Shown here piece by piece: positions 18,108-27,677 of a stretch of 64,000 nucleotides of DNA (positions are counted from its first letter, which is position 1; each line of letters opens with the position of its first letter). The translations under genes were made by a program, and so were the position numbers. The DNA lies in the NCBI GenBank assembly GCA_044230315.1, contig JBGARJ010000008.1, positions 62,001 to 126,000 of the forward strand. Reading direction: 5' to 3'. The notes beneath the pieces were generated by a model that saw nothing but the letters and a program-made list of their open reading frames with translations, was not told the origin of the DNA and searched no databases. Origin of the DNA: M3007 sp044230315 (GTDB lineage Bacteria; Bacteroidota; Bacteroidia; Chitinophagales; Saprospiraceae).

Positions 18108-19679
18108 ATGCATAACCCGAAACTCATCCTGATCGCCCTCTTGTTGGCCAATACCCTGTTCGGGCAAAAATTTACCGTCCAAATCGGCCCGGAATTCAAA
18201 GCCGACCGCGACCTCGATTTTTGGGGGCACCTGTATTCCGATCCCACGGGCCACTGGGTGCTGCTCACCGACGCCAATCGCGGCATGTTCACCTACAAAA
18301 GTTTTACGCCGGTCCTACAAAAGTATGATCGCTCGTTCAAACTTGATTTCTTCAAGGAAATAAAAGTGGACGACGAGGATATCCAGTTCAAAGGCATGTT
18401 TTATGCCCAGCAAAAATTTGTGCTCTGTACCCAGAAAAATGACAAAAAAGCGGACAAAATAACCTATTCCGCCACCCTGATCGGCATGGACGGTAAAGCC
18501 CAGAAACCTCAGCGGATCGCCGTGCTCCAGTACGACAGCAAAGACACGGAACCCACCAACACCTCCTGGCGCATTTCGGAAGACACCTCCAAAATCCTCC
18601 TGACTACCTGGGCCGACCGCAACGACGACGACCTGAAATTAAAACTCGCGTTGTTCGTGCACGACAACCAGCTCAATAAACTTTGGAGTAAAAATTTCAA
18701 CCTGCCCTATACGCAGGAACGGTTCCAACTGCGCAACGTGACGGTGTCCAACGATGGCCGGGTATACGTGTTGGCCAAGGTGTACGATGAAAAGAGCAAC
18801 AAAGAGTCCAAGAAGAAAAACGGCAAACAGGAAGCCGCTTATAAATTGGTCATCCTGCGCTTCGACGATACGAGCGAAAAGCCCAAAGAATTCGTGCTGA
18901 GCCTGGCCGGCAAATTCGTGACCGATGTGACCTTCAAACTGGCGCACAACAACGACCTGTATTGCGCCGGTTTTTACGCCAACGACAAACGGGGCGTGAT
19001 CCAGGGGGTATTTTTCACCCGGATCAATGGCCAAACCGGCGCGGCCGAGGTAGCCACCAGCAAGGAACTTGCTTCGGCCGACATTGCCCGTTTCGATACG
19101 GAAAAGGACAAAAGTGGCGACGAGGGGCTGGATGCCAACTTCGATTTCAAACGCCTGGTCCTCCGCGACGACGGCGGTATCGTGGTCATCGCCGAACAAG
19201 TGTATGTCACCACCTCCACTACCATGTCGGGCAACCGCCTGCGCACCGTGTACTATTACAACAACAACGAAATTTTTGTGACCAGCATCGCCCCCGACGG
19301 CGCCATCGAGTGGGTCCGGATGGTCCCGAAAAAACAAACCTTCGTCGACACCAACTATTTCAACGGCTTCAGCCTGATGGTGTCGGGCGGCAATATGTAC
19401 TTCCTGTACAATGAAGACGAAGACAACATCGGCAAACCGCTCACTGCCAAGCCCAAGCGCATCAGCAGTTTCAAAGACGCCGTGGCCGGAATGGTTACCT
19501 TGTCGTTTGATGGCAAGATGGACCGCCGCAAGATCTTCAACTCGAAAGAGGACGCCGACGCGCTGATGGCCCCGGCCGACGGCGAACAAATCAGTCCCAA
19601 TGAACTGTTCTTTATCACCACACGGTTCAAACTTTTCGGCAGCAAAAAATTGCGGATGGGTGTGGTGCGCGTAGATTGA
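18108..19679 (+). CDS. Secreted protein of unknown function
   Basis: A 523-residue protein with a signal peptide (LILIALLLANTLFGQ). The rest is a series of short strands with recurring W/Y/D patterns (GHWVLLTDANRGMF, VRVVVIAEQ-like runs, NNDLYCAGFYANDKRG, GNMYFLYNEDEDN) that suggest a beta-propeller-like or repeated sheet fold. Lys/Asp-rich loops (KKADK, ESKKKNGK) alternate with the strands. No catalytic motif or sorting domain is visible. Paralogues are common in Bacteroidota as hypothetical proteins. The role is unknown. Confidence 0.65.
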   Translation: MHNPKLILIALLLANTLFGQKFTVQIGPEFKADRDLDFWGHLYSDPTGHWVLLTDANRGMFTYKSFTPVLQKYDRSFKLDFFKEIKVDDEDIQFKGMFYAQQKFVLCTQKNDKKADKITYSATLIGMDGKAQKPQRIAVLQYDSKDTEPTNTSWRISEDTSKILLTTWADRNDDDLKLKLALFVHDNQLNKLWSKNFNLPYTQERFQLRNVTVSNDGRVYVLAKVYDEKSNKESKKKNGKQEAAYKLVILRFDDTSEKPKEFVLSLAGKFVTDVTFKLAHNNDLYCAGFYANDKRGVIQGVFFTRINGQTGAAEVATSKELASADIARFDTEKDKSGDEGLDANFDFKRLVLRDDGGIVVIAEQVYVTTSTTMSGNRLRTVYYYNNNEIFVTSIAPDGAIEWVRMVPKKQTFVDTNYFNGFSLMVSGGNMYFLYNEDEDNIGKPLTAKPKRISSFKDAVAGMVTLSFDGKMDRRKIFNSKEDADALMAPADGEQISPNELFFITTRFKLFGSKKLRMGVVRVD

Positions 19680-19740
19680 CCGCTGCCCGGCCACCCAAAC
19701 GCCTCCATATCGCAAACACGACAACGAAACTGCTCAAATC

Positions 19741-19956
19741 ATGAAATCACTCGGACCGGTTCTCCTGCGCGTAGCCCTCGTTTTTATCGCCTGCTTGGGC
19801 CTGCAATACCTGATCCCGTATTATTTTCTCGTGGGCGCGGGCTTGCTCGCCGGCGGGTTCATGCTGAAGACCAGCGACGACCGGCCACTGGCGCTCGGCC
19901 TGCTGATCGGCTGCGCAATATTTGGCATTTTTGCCTATCTGTACGGCACGGTATAG
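19741..19956 (+). CDS. Small membrane protein with two helices
   Basis: A 71-residue hydrophobic protein with two membrane-spanning stretches (VALVFIACLGLQYLIPYYFLV and GLLIGCAIFGIFAYLY) separated by a short polar turn (LKTSDDRP). It follows the 523-residue secreted protein by 61 bp on the same strand. No family is recognised. Its hydrophobicity, plausible ATG and position make it a likely real gene. Confidence 0.55.
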   Translation: MKSLGPVLLRVALVFIACLGLQYLIPYYFLVGAGLLAGGFMLKTSDDRPLALGLLIGCAIFGIFAYLYGTV

Positions 19957-20022
19957 GATTGCACAGCTGCCCTGTGAGCAGCCCCCGTATTGTCCCGGAC
20001 GTCGTCGGGCCGGCGCCCGGCA

Positions 20023-20619
20023 TCAATGGTAGCCGAATTTGCCGAAGCGCATCGTCAGGCCCAGTGTCGGGCTGTTGAAGTCGCCGCTGGCAAACCCCGG
20101 CAAGCTCTGCACACCGCCCACCAACCGGTAACCGCCGGTAAAGGCTATCCGAAACCAGTGGACGACGTTGACTTCCACCCCGATCTCCGGAGCGGTTACG
20201 AATACGCCGTCGGTGTAATCGTTGCCATTGAAGGGATCGTTGTCGTCGCGCTGCAAGGTGGCGCTCCCCCAGCCTACCTTCAGGGAAGTGAAGAGGTGGA
20301 CCACCTTGTGCGACGGGTACACATAACCGAGCCAAAAGCCGCCAAAACCCAGCCCCACGGTGTAGCGCCGGGAGCTGATGGTGCGCTGGCCGAAGGTTTC
20401 GCCCTGGCCGAAACCGCCGATAAAGAAGTCGTTGATAATAAAGGCGCCGCCACCGCCACCGCCACCGCCGGATTGCCCGTCGGTATTGCTGTACAGAAAG
20501 AAGGGGCCGCCAAAACCGCCTTTTACGCGCGCGCCGCTCGTGAGCGTTTCCTCTTTTTGAGCTTGCAGCCACGCAGCGCCAAAGAGCAATAGGAATAGGA
20601 TGAAATGTGTTTTTTTCAT
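20023..20619 (-). CDS. Outer-membrane beta-barrel protein with a polyglycine run
   Basis: A 198-residue protein: signal peptide (THFILFLLLFGAAWLQAQ), then a segment with an eight-glycine run (near residue 52) and a C-terminal half of barrel strands (YTVGLGFGGFWLGYVY, EIGVEVNVVHWFRIAFTGGYRL, TLGLTMRFGKFGYH). The glycine run is encoded by a CCNCC-type triplet repeat on the plus strand around 20450-20470. The protein is of the outer membrane protein beta-barrel type with no known role. It lies 63 bp downstream of the AddA-like gene on the same strand. Confidence 0.75.
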   Translation of the reverse strand: MKKTHFILFLLLFGAAWLQAQKEETLTSGARVKGGFGGPFFLYSNTDGQSGGGGGGGGAFIINDFFIGGFGQGETFGQRTISSRRYTVGLGFGGFWLGYVYPSHKVVHLFTSLKVGWGSATLQRDDNDPFNGNDYTDGVFVTAPEIGVEVNVVHWFRIAFTGGYRLVGGVQSLPGFASGDFNSPTLGLTMRFGKFGYH

Positions 20620-20682
20620 ATGTGGTTGATATTCGTATCGAAAACTGACCAGATCTTAACCTTGGCCGGGCGAATCTCTTGT

Positions 20683-23600
20683 TTATTCTTCCTTCCGCTC
20701 TATTTTGATCTCCACCATTTGGCCTTCTACCGGAAGTACCACCCAGTATTGCGCCGTTTTCCCCGGCATTGAAGGTTCGAGCAAGCGGTGCAGCCACCCG
20801 ACCACCGGGAAATAGGGCTGGGCCAGCGCTTTCCATTTTTTCATACCCTCTGCAAATCCTGCAAATAGGAACGCTATCGCGGTATTTTCATTTTCCAACA
20901 ACAAATCGATTTCCATCTTCAAATAACGGCGCCCCTGCCGGCCTTCCAGCAGGCAATGCGGCGACCAGGTTTCCGGCCGGAAATGCGTTTCGGCGAACCG
21001 CCGGAAATCGGACGATTGCCGCACAAGGGCTTCGGGCGCCAGGGCTTCCAACACGCCCCGGGTCCGGAGTTGCAGCCGGGCCAACGCCAGCCGACGTTCG
21101 GCCGGTAGCTCCGCCGTGTCGCCTGTAAAAAAGGTTTGCAGGGCCCTGCCGAGTGCCGGCGTGTATTCCGATTGAAGGTCGAGCCAGGCGGCAAAAGCCA
21201 CCGGCTCGCCCAGGGCATACTGAAACCCGTGCGGCCATTCGTTCAGGGGGTCGATGCGCTGGGGGGCCCGTGCTACGGGGTGTTTGCCGGCCTGCGGGCC
21301 GTGAAAACGAACCGCCGACTCCACGGGCATTGCCTCCGGAAAATCGCGCGGCATAAACAACAACTCCGTATGGCTGAGCACGGGGATGCCGTTCCAGATA
21401 AAGGGCGTTTCGGCACTGTCGGGATCGAGCGTCGGAATGGTTTCATCGCCGTGGTGGAACACCCGGTTGAGCCAGGGGGTACCTTTTGCATGGGTGGGAA
21501 AAATCAGGTAGTCCCGAGCGCGGGTCAGGCCTACATAGAGCAGCCGGGCCTCTTCCTCCAGCGCCTGACGGGCCGCGGCAACCCAGGCATCGCTCTGGCG
21601 TATATTTTCATCGAGGCGGGTATTGCGCCATTGATCGCCGTACGGATTGACCCAAAAGCGCAACCAGCGGTGTCCGAGGATGTCGTCGAGGTCGGGTTCG
21701 GGGCGTTCGGCGACGAGCTGCAAACCCCAGATATTTTCTTTGAGCGCCTGGTTCAGGTTATGGCAGACGGTGATGGGGAATTCCAACCCTTTGCTTTTGT
21801 GGTAAGTGAGCACTTTCACGGCATCGGGGCTTTCCCCGCTACCCTGAAAATCCTGGCCCGCCCGGCCCAGGTCATTGAGCCAAAGCAAAAAACCGCCGAG
21901 CGATGCGGCGGCGTGCAGGCGTTGGCAGGCCGACTCATATTCGAGGGCGTAGTGGCGCAGCCGGTCGAGGTTGTCGAGGCGCTGGGTGGCGTTGCCAAAG
22001 CGGGCGACAATTCGGCGCAAATCCAGTTCGTCGAGCGCGAGGTTGAGCATCTCGGAGGCGCCGAGGTCGATGGTGCTGGCCCGCAGTTCGAGCAATTGGC
22101 GGATAAACGCATGTTCGGCGGCCCAACGTCCGGGATCGTCGCCACTGCGGAGTTGTTCGAGGTAGTCCAGGCGACTGTCCACGAGTTGTTCGAGGGATTG
22201 GGCGCCGGTCAGGGTCAGTATTTCAGCTGCGCTGAGCGCGTCGGCAGGGTTGAGCAGGTACTTGAGGCAGGCGAGGGTCAGTTTGCCTTCCGGCGTTTCC
22301 AGCAATCCGGTTCGGGCGATGGCGGCTTTCAGGCCGGTGCGGTGCAAGGCCTCCGCCATTTTAGCGCAGCCGTCGTTGCTGCGGCACAGCACGGCGATAT
22401 CACCGGGTTGCGCCGGCCGCGTCGTGTCGCGATTTTTGTTCCATACCGGCGTTTGACGGTCCAGCAATACGTGGATCTGCGCCGCAATGCACTGCTCCAT
22501 CCAGGGGCTGCCCGGCACTTTCCGGTCGTCGGCTTCGTTGCGGAAATGCCAATGCACCAGCGCAGCCGCAGGGTCGGCCCCACCTGCCGGCGGGAACAAA
22601 GCGGGTTGTGCCCCGGCGGGCGGGCCGGGCGCCGCTTGGTGCGCGGGATCCAGCGCCACCTGGTCGGCCGGTAAATCCGGAAATGCGCGGGTAAAGATGG
22701 CATTCACGGCATAAACGATGTCCGGGCGGCTGCGCCACGACTTTCGGAGGATGTTTTCCGGCCGCACGCCGCCAGTAGCCCGGATGATCGCCTGCATCAG
22801 GGCCGGTTCGGCGCCCCGAAAGCCGTAGATGCTTTGTTTGGGATCGCCCACCCAGATCGAATGCCGGGCCAGACGGCTGAGTTGCAGGAAAATATCGAGC
22901 TGGATGGGGGAGGTATCCTGAAATTCGTCGACCAGCAACAGGTCCAGTTCGGCACCCAGTGCCTCCCGCACCGCCCCGATCCGGAGCAACCGGCTGACGT
23001 AGGTTTCCATATCGGTGTAATCGATCAGCCCCCGTTTTTTCTTGTATTCTTCGTATTCGCCGAGTGCATCGGCTGCGATATCGAACACCAGACCGATGAA
23101 CTGGCGTACGTCGGCCCGAAATTCCGGGTGTTCGTCGTGGGTGCGGGCAAAGTCGAGCAGTGGCTGGAACAAGTCGCGGCTTTTGGCGCCTACTTTCACC
23201 TTGCCGATGCGCACCCATTCATGCCAGTACAGTTCGCCGCGCCATTTGAGTTGGTTTTGCAGGCTGCGGAGTTCTTCGGCAGCTTCGCGCGTGGTTTTGG
23301 TTTCGTCGGCGTCATTGGCGTCGAGTGCGGCCACGGTCTGGTCGATCAGGCTGATGAGCTGGTTGTTCCAGGTCAGGGGGGCGGTTTCCTGGGCAGGCGG
23401 CAGCAGTTGTTCGAAGGATTCCCAGGAGCGTTGTTTGCTGGTTTCCAGCACATCCCGGGAAAAATTATTGGCCCGCGCCACATCCGTCATCTCGCGGATG
23501 ACACGTCGCCAGTCGTAGGGTTGGTCGTCATTTTTTTTGGTAAGCCCCAGGCGGTCGGCCAGCCGGTTCATGGTTTCGATCCGGTGTTCGGTGAGTACCT

Positions 23601-23982
23601 GGGCCAGCGATTCATTGAACAGGCGTTGCTGGTCGCCGTCGGCAATAATCTCCACCAGAGGCGAAACGCCCGCCTCGAATGCGAAGCGTTGGAGCAGCCG
23701 CACGCCGATGCTGTGCACGGTGCCGATCAGTGCGCTGCCCAGCTCATTGGCGGCGTCGGTCATGCCGGCTTCGAGCAGACGGGCCCGCACGCGCTCTTGC
23801 AATTCGGCGGCGGCTTTTTGGGTAAACGTGGTAGCGATGATGCCGCGCGCCCGGACGCCCTGCTGCAACAGTTCGACCATACGGCCGGTCAGGGTATAGG
23901 TTTTGCCACTGCCGGCGCCGGCCGAGAGGATCGTAATGGGGAGGCCGGCATTGCGGTTTTCGAGTTGTGCTCCTGGTTCCAC
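20683..23982 (-). CDS. UvrD/AddA-like superfamily 1 DNA helicase with degenerate nuclease region
   Basis: A 1099-residue protein with all helicase motifs: Walker A AGAGSGKTYT at residues 21-30, DEFQD near 352, DPKQSIYGFRG near 380, YHKSKGLEFP near 730, and LYVGLTRARDY near 817. Proteins of this shape (AddA/RecB-like) process double-strand DNA ends with a C-terminal PD-(D/E)XK nuclease. Here the expected region near residues 1015-1060 reads MEIDLLLENENTAIAFLFAGF: an EID is kept but the DYK-type lysine motif is absent, so nuclease activity is doubtful. No addB-like partner is adjacent. Helicase identity is solid; the nuclease loss is inference from one sequence. Confidence 0.88.
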   Translation of the reverse strand: MEPGAQLENRNAGLPITILSAGAGSGKTYTLTGRMVELLQQGVRARGIIATTFTQKAAAELQERVRARLLEAGMTDAANELGSALIGTVHSIGVRLLQRFAFEAGVSPLVEIIADGDQQRLFNESLAQVLTEHRIETMNRLADRLGLTKKNDDQPYDWRRVIREMTDVARANNFSRDVLETSKQRSWESFEQLLPPAQETAPLTWNNQLISLIDQTVAALDANDADETKTTREAAEELRSLQNQLKWRGELYWHEWVRIGKVKVGAKSRDLFQPLLDFARTHDEHPEFRADVRQFIGLVFDIAADALGEYEEYKKKRGLIDYTDMETYVSRLLRIGAVREALGAELDLLLVDEFQDTSPIQLDIFLQLSRLARHSIWVGDPKQSIYGFRGAEPALMQAIIRATGGVRPENILRKSWRSRPDIVYAVNAIFTRAFPDLPADQVALDPAHQAAPGPPAGAQPALFPPAGGADPAAALVHWHFRNEADDRKVPGSPWMEQCIAAQIHVLLDRQTPVWNKNRDTTRPAQPGDIAVLCRSNDGCAKMAEALHRTGLKAAIARTGLLETPEGKLTLACLKYLLNPADALSAAEILTLTGAQSLEQLVDSRLDYLEQLRSGDDPGRWAAEHAFIRQLLELRASTIDLGASEMLNLALDELDLRRIVARFGNATQRLDNLDRLRHYALEYESACQRLHAAASLGGFLLWLNDLGRAGQDFQGSGESPDAVKVLTYHKSKGLEFPITVCHNLNQALKENIWGLQLVAERPEPDLDDILGHRWLRFWVNPYGDQWRNTRLDENIRQSDAWVAAARQALEEEARLLYVGLTRARDYLIFPTHAKGTPWLNRVFHHGDETIPTLDPDSAETPFIWNGIPVLSHTELLFMPRDFPEAMPVESAVRFHGPQAGKHPVARAPQRIDPLNEWPHGFQYALGEPVAFAAWLDLQSEYTPALGRALQTFFTGDTAELPAERRLALARLQLRTRGVLEALAPEALVRQSSDFRRFAETHFRPETWSPHCLLEGRQGRRYLKMEIDLLLENENTAIAFLFAGFAEGMKKWKALAQPYFPVVGWLHRLLEPSMPGKTAQYWVVLPVEGQMVEIKIERKEE

Positions 23983-24030
23983 ACTGGAAGGTTTGCGGCT
24001 AAGATCGGGAATGGCGGCTATTTATACCGG

Positions 24031-24396
24031 CTATTTCCGAATAAAATAAACGGCCAGCACCAGAAAACCGAAGCCAACAAAGTGGTTCCAACGCAGGGAT
24101 TCGTTTTTGAAAAACAACAACGTGAAAACCGTGAAAACGAGCAGGGTGACCACTTCCTGGATCACCTTCAACTGGAGGAGCGAAAACGGCCCGCCGTTGT
24201 CGCGGTAACCGATGCGGTTGGCGGGCACCATAAAGCAATATTCCAGGAAAGCGATCAGCCAACTGGCGATCACAATGCCGAAAAGACCCGTTTTTTGGAA
24301 AAACTTCAGGTGCTGAAATTTCAGGTGCCCGTACCAGGCAAAGGTCATGAACACGTTGGAAAACAGCAGGAGCAAAACAGTGGCAATCCCTCGCAT
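24031..24396 (-). CDS. DUF486/DMT-type small membrane protein
   Basis: A 121-residue protein with four membrane helices (ATVLLLLFSNVFMTFAW, FGIVIASWLIAFLEYCFM, VIQEVVTLLVFTVFTLLFF, FVGFGFLVLAVYFI). The pattern WLIAFLEYCFMVPANRIGY is the hallmark of the DUF486 family, related to the drug/metabolite transporter half-proteins. Transport substrate is unknown. The ATG at 24396 gives the family's usual length; the frame is open 15 codons upstream but that extension is not hydrophobic and runs over the promoter box. Confidence 0.8.
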   Translation of the reverse strand: MRGIATVLLLLFSNVFMTFAWYGHLKFQHLKFFQKTGLFGIVIASWLIAFLEYCFMVPANRIGYRDNGGPFSLLQLKVIQEVVTLLVFTVFTLLFFKNESLRWNHFVGFGFLVLAVYFIRK

Positions 24397-24438
24397 AAAA
24401 TAGTTGTGTAAACGCGGCGTTGTTCTATTTTTTCCGGG

Positions 24439-24484
24439 CAAATATAGGCGGCTGCCCGTTTGCCGGAAGAAGACAATATTTTTG
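24439..24484. promoter_or_regulatory. Divergent -7 boxes between DUF486 and lipoprotein genes
   Basis: A minus-strand -7 box TAnnTTTG (TATATTTG at 24439-24446) lies about 43 bases before the DUF486 ATG, and a plus-strand -7 box (TATTTTTG at 24477-24484) about 35 bases before the lipoprotein ATG. A TTTG upstream of the plus box has only 14 bases of spacing instead of about 19, and no -33 is seen for the minus box, so both are partial matches. Confidence 0.4.
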
Positions 24485-24518
24485 CCCGGCCATCTTCAGG
24501 ATTTAAACCAACACCCGT

Positions 24519-24992
24519 ATGAAATTGCTCCCAGCCCTCGGCATTATGCTGTGGCTTTTCGCAGGCGCCTGCCGGAATCAGGCCCCCTCCTCGTCCAACA
24601 TTCCGGCGCACCCGGACCAAACATCCCAGGTATCGGAAGCCCAACTTCCCGCCGATTTTTTGGCTTTTTACGACAAGTTTCACGCCGACAGCCAGTTTCA
24701 GGTAGAGCATATCGCCTGGCCGTTGCAAGGCCTGACCTCCGAACCCATTGACAGCACCCATTCGCGCTCGAAATCGGTGTTCTGGGAAAAACAGAACTGG
24801 CATATGCACCGGCCCGTCGACTTCGCATCGGGCGATTATAAACGGAAATGGGAGATGATCGGCGATATTCTCATCATCGAACGCATTTCATATGCCGCAG
24901 CCAATTACGGTCTGGAACGCCGGTTCGCCCGCCGCGACGACGGCGCCTGGGAATTGATCTATTACGCCGACATGCAAGAGGTCGGCCGTTGA
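24519..24992 (+). CDS. Lipoprotein with DUF4348-like domain
   Basis: A 157-residue protein with a lipoprotein signal: hydrophobic LGIMLWLFAGAC, where Cys18 would be lipidated. After a short linker the domain at about residues 42-155 (PADFLAFYDKFHADSQFQVEHI, WPLQGL, WEMIGDILIIERIS, RRDDGAWELIYYADM) matches the pattern of DUF4348, a Bacteroidota-restricted NTF2-like fold protein of unknown function. It is divergent from the DUF486 gene and followed by a strong terminator shared with the convergent protease gene. Confidence 0.75.
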   Translation: MKLLPALGIMLWLFAGACRNQAPSSSNIPAHPDQTSQVSEAQLPADFLAFYDKFHADSQFQVEHIAWPLQGLTSEPIDSTHSRSKSVFWEKQNWHMHRPVDFASGDYKRKWEMIGDILIIERISYAAANYGLERRFARRDDGAWELIYYADMQEVGR

Positions 24993-25006
24993 ATGCCCGA
25001 GAACAC

Positions 25007-25051
25007 AAAAAAGCCCGTCTTGCAACTGATCCTGCAAAACGGGCTTTTTTT
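25007..25051. terminator. Bidirectional rho-independent terminator
   Basis: AAGCCCGT pairs with ACGGGCTT, with a second inner stem TTGCA/TGCAA around an 8-base loop, flanked by six A on one side and seven T on the other. The symmetric A and T tracts let it end both the lipoprotein gene and the convergent M43 protease gene. Confidence 0.85.
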
Positions 25052-25071
25052 ATGCCGCAAGGCTTACTGAT

Positions 25072-27021
25072 CTATTGCTTGCTTACCACCAGCTTGCGGA
25101 CGCTGGATTGTTCGCCGTTGCGCACCTGTACGAGGTACACGCCGTTGGCGAGCCGGCCCAGGTCGACCGAAAATTGGTTATCGCCTTTGACCAGCATGCG
25201 GTGTTGTTGAACAGCGGCTTTGCCGGTAGCGTCGAAAACAGTTAGTTGCACGTCGGAGTCGGCTTCCAGCGGCACTTCCACAGTCAGGTGATCGGCGGCC
25301 GGATTGGGCCACATGCCGAATCCATTCGCTTCCAGGTCGACCGGAATCTCCAGTTGCGTCACCACCCCGTCGGTGGAACCATCGGTACGCCAGGCGGAGC
25401 TACTCAGGCTGACCTGAAGGGTGTAGCACTGCGTGGTGCTGTATGCGCCGCCATAGCCATATACCCGCGGGTAGTAGGTATAGTTGGTGCTGGCGTTGTT
25501 GTAGATGATCTGCTCGGGCGCGGTGCCGGCGTTTTGCGAAATGCCCACCTGAGAGCTGTTGCGATACAGCCGGATATCATAGTCAAACGGCAGGTTAGTC
25601 AGGTCGATCTTGATGTTTCGACTGGTCGACGTGACGTTAAATTTGAAATAGTCGTTATCCGACGACGTACCGATCAGGGCCTGAATGGCCTGGTTGACGG
25701 GGATAGCCTTGGCTGCATTGCGGCTTTCGTTGGCTTCATACGGGTCGCTGCAACCGCCGCCGCCACTGCTTTGGGTGGTGAAAGAGGCCGCCGTGGAATA
25801 CGTGCCCAGCGTACCATTGCAGTCGGCTTGCACCTGGAAGTTGTAGGTGGTGCCAGCGCTGAGGCCGGAGAGGTTGTAGGAAGTGGCGGTCAGGCCCGAC
25901 ACGGTCGTCCAGGTAGATGACGATGCCGCTTTCCATTGCAGGTTGTATGCCGTAGCGCCACTGACGCCGCCCCAATTCAGGGTGGCGCCGGTTTGCGTCA
26001 CGTTGCTGGAGGTCAGGGAAGCTGGGGTGCCGCAGCCGCCGCCGCCGGACGGTGGAACGCAGCCTTGCGAACTGAGCAGGGAGACCCGCGCGCCGCCGGC
26101 CGTGAAGAGCGATTGCATCCGGGCTTTTTGCCCCTGGGTAAACAGGTTCATGCAGGCGTCGTCGGTGTAGTCCATGTAGTTCATGAACATATCGCCGTTC
26201 GGGCCATTGCTGCAGCTGATAGTCGGGAAGGCCGGGCAGCCGTAGTTTTCGTCCGCCTGGTTGGGCGTATCGGCCACCTGGTCGGTGCCGGAGCAGGAGG
26301 TGCCGTCGTCGCCCCAAATGTGGTAGCAGTTGAGCCAGTGCCCCACTTCGTGCGTCGCGGTGCGGCCTTTATCAAAGGGATATCCTGCGCCGATGGTGCC
26401 AAAGTAGGCATAGTCGCATACCACGCCGTCGGTGGCCGCCGGGCCGCCGGGAAATTGCGCATAGCCCAGCAGACCATTGCTGAGGTCGCAAGTCCAGAGA
26501 TTCAGGTATTGGCCGGCAGGCCAGGCATCGAGGCCGCCGGTGTTGTAGTGTTTAACATTGTCGTTGGTGCTGAACGAGGTCGTCGATGTTTGCCGGCGTT
26601 CGATACCGTCGGTGGCATTGCCATTTGGGTCGCGCACAGCCAGGCAAAACTGCACTTCACAGTCGGCAGCAACGCCTTGAAAGGCGCCTGGCGTATTCGC
26701 CGCGTCGGCATTCAGGCGGCGGAAGTCGGCATTGAGTACGTCAATTTGGGATTGCACCTGGGCCGCCGTCAGGTTTTCAGCGGAGGTGTTCCACACAACG
26801 TGCACGACCACAGGGATCGTTACCACGGTACGGGCATGGGCACCACCCAGTTGGATGTATGCCTGCGTTTGTTTTTCAATCGCGTCCCGGACTTGTTGCA
26901 TTTCCGGGTGATCCTTCAGTTGCTGGACTAAAACGTCGTTGGAAGCACAAGTGCGTTTTTGAGCGTAAAGGCTGCCGGTCAACAACAGCAGTGCAGACAA
27001 AAACAGGAAATTTCGCAGCAT
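25072..27021 (-). CDS. Secreted M43 (pappalysin-type) zinc metalloprotease with T9SS sorting domain
   Basis: A 649-residue secreted protease. A signal peptide (FLFLSALLLLTGSLYAQ) precedes a propeptide, then the catalytic domain with the metzincin zinc motif HEVGHWLNCYH at residues 224-234 and Met-turn NYMDY at 281-285. After a Gly/Pro linker come a fibronectin type III domain (about 330-415, PASLTSSNVTQTGATLNW), a prepeptidase-like domain (about 425-535, DPYEANESRNAAKAI) and a type A T9SS sorting domain (FGMWPNPAADHLTVEV to VRKLVVSKQ) directing export through the outer membrane. Cys pairs in the catalytic domain fit cytophagalysin-like enzymes. The substrate is unknown, probably external protein. 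A -7 box lies 177 bp upstream. Confidence 0.92.
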   Translation of the reverse strand: MLRNFLFLSALLLLTGSLYAQKRTCASNDVLVQQLKDHPEMQQVRDAIEKQTQAYIQLGGAHARTVVTIPVVVHVVWNTSAENLTAAQVQSQIDVLNADFRRLNADAANTPGAFQGVAADCEVQFCLAVRDPNGNATDGIERRQTSTTSFSTNDNVKHYNTGGLDAWPAGQYLNLWTCDLSNGLLGYAQFPGGPAATDGVVCDYAYFGTIGAGYPFDKGRTATHEVGHWLNCYHIWGDDGTSCSGTDQVADTPNQADENYGCPAFPTISCSNGPNGDMFMNYMDYTDDACMNLFTQGQKARMQSLFTAGGARVSLLSSQGCVPPSGGGGCGTPASLTSSNVTQTGATLNWGGVSGATAYNLQWKAASSSTWTTVSGLTATSYNLSGLSAGTTYNFQVQADCNGTLGTYSTAASFTTQSSGGGGCSDPYEANESRNAAKAIPVNQAIQALIGTSSDNDYFKFNVTSTSRNIKIDLTNLPFDYDIRLYRNSSQVGISQNAGTAPEQIIYNNASTNYTYYPRVYGYGGAYSTTQCYTLQVSLSSSAWRTDGSTDGVVTQLEIPVDLEANGFGMWPNPAADHLTVEVPLEADSDVQLTVFDATGKAAVQQHRMLVKGDNQFSVDLGRLANGVYLVQVRNGEQSSVRKLVVSKQ

Positions 27022-27677
27022 GGTAATGAAAGTTTGATTTAAGTGATGAATAATGACTTCTATGAAGTCCAGTGATGTGATTAGCGCACGAGCTTACTTG
27101 CATGCCCCAAAAATTGCGCGCGGCCATGCGATTGTTTTCAACAATACCTAATTTCGGAAATGCGACACTGAAGAGGGTTCAGAGAAAATTCGCGGAGCAA
27201 ATGTATTTTATAAATTGAATACCGGTTAAGAAATTTTCTTTAACATTCAAACGAATATCCCAAAAGAAAGCAAGAATATCGATGGTCTTTGTTAGTAAAA
27301 ATTTTGAACGGCAAAGGCCGCCGTTTTAACCAAAATGACAAATAAAATTCCGGGGTAAAACAGTCGATAATGCCTGAAGGCTAAATTCAATACGGGTTCC
27401 GGTATCCGGCGGTTGCGTTGCGCCTGCCTTTTTATTGTTAATATGGACGTGGCTCCTCCACCGGCACAAAGGGGCTGTACCTGTGCCGCCCGGCTTGCCA
27501 TGCGCCGCCTTGTCACCCCTGCTCGGGTTTTCTGACAAAAAAACACATGCAGGGGCATGTTTCCTGTCAATCCGTCAGGTTTCCGCCCCGTGGCACATTC
27601 ATTGATAAAACGTTGGAGAATCAAACATCCATCGTATTCAATCAGCCATATAACCAACCAACCATACGCAACAAGAC
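27022..27677. other. Intergenic region upstream of the divergent M43 and dnaK genes
   Basis: A 656-bp stretch, AT-rich between about 27180 and 27310. For the protease it holds a perfect minus-strand -7 box (TACATTTG, 27198-27205) without a clear -33. A short inverted repeat, ACATGC-AGGG-GCATGT at 27545-27560, lies about 118 bp before dnaK. No CIRCE operator, tRNA or sRNA pattern is visible. A frame on the minus strand (27292-27657) was not accepted because it lacks domain or composition support. Confidence 0.6.

Noticed and set aside
22834..24411. Antisense open frame of 525 codons over the helicase gene
   Set aside because: It is a shadow of the helicase frame, which carries all motifs in order.
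27545..27560. Inverted repeat ACATGC/GCATGT as a heat-shock operator for dnaK
   Set aside because: It does not match CIRCE or any heat-shock operator I know; 6-bp arms arise easily by chance.
27292..27657. Minus-strand frame of 121 codons upstream of dnaK
   Set aside because: No domain, no signal peptide and it covers the dnaK leader; composition is mixed and unconvincing.
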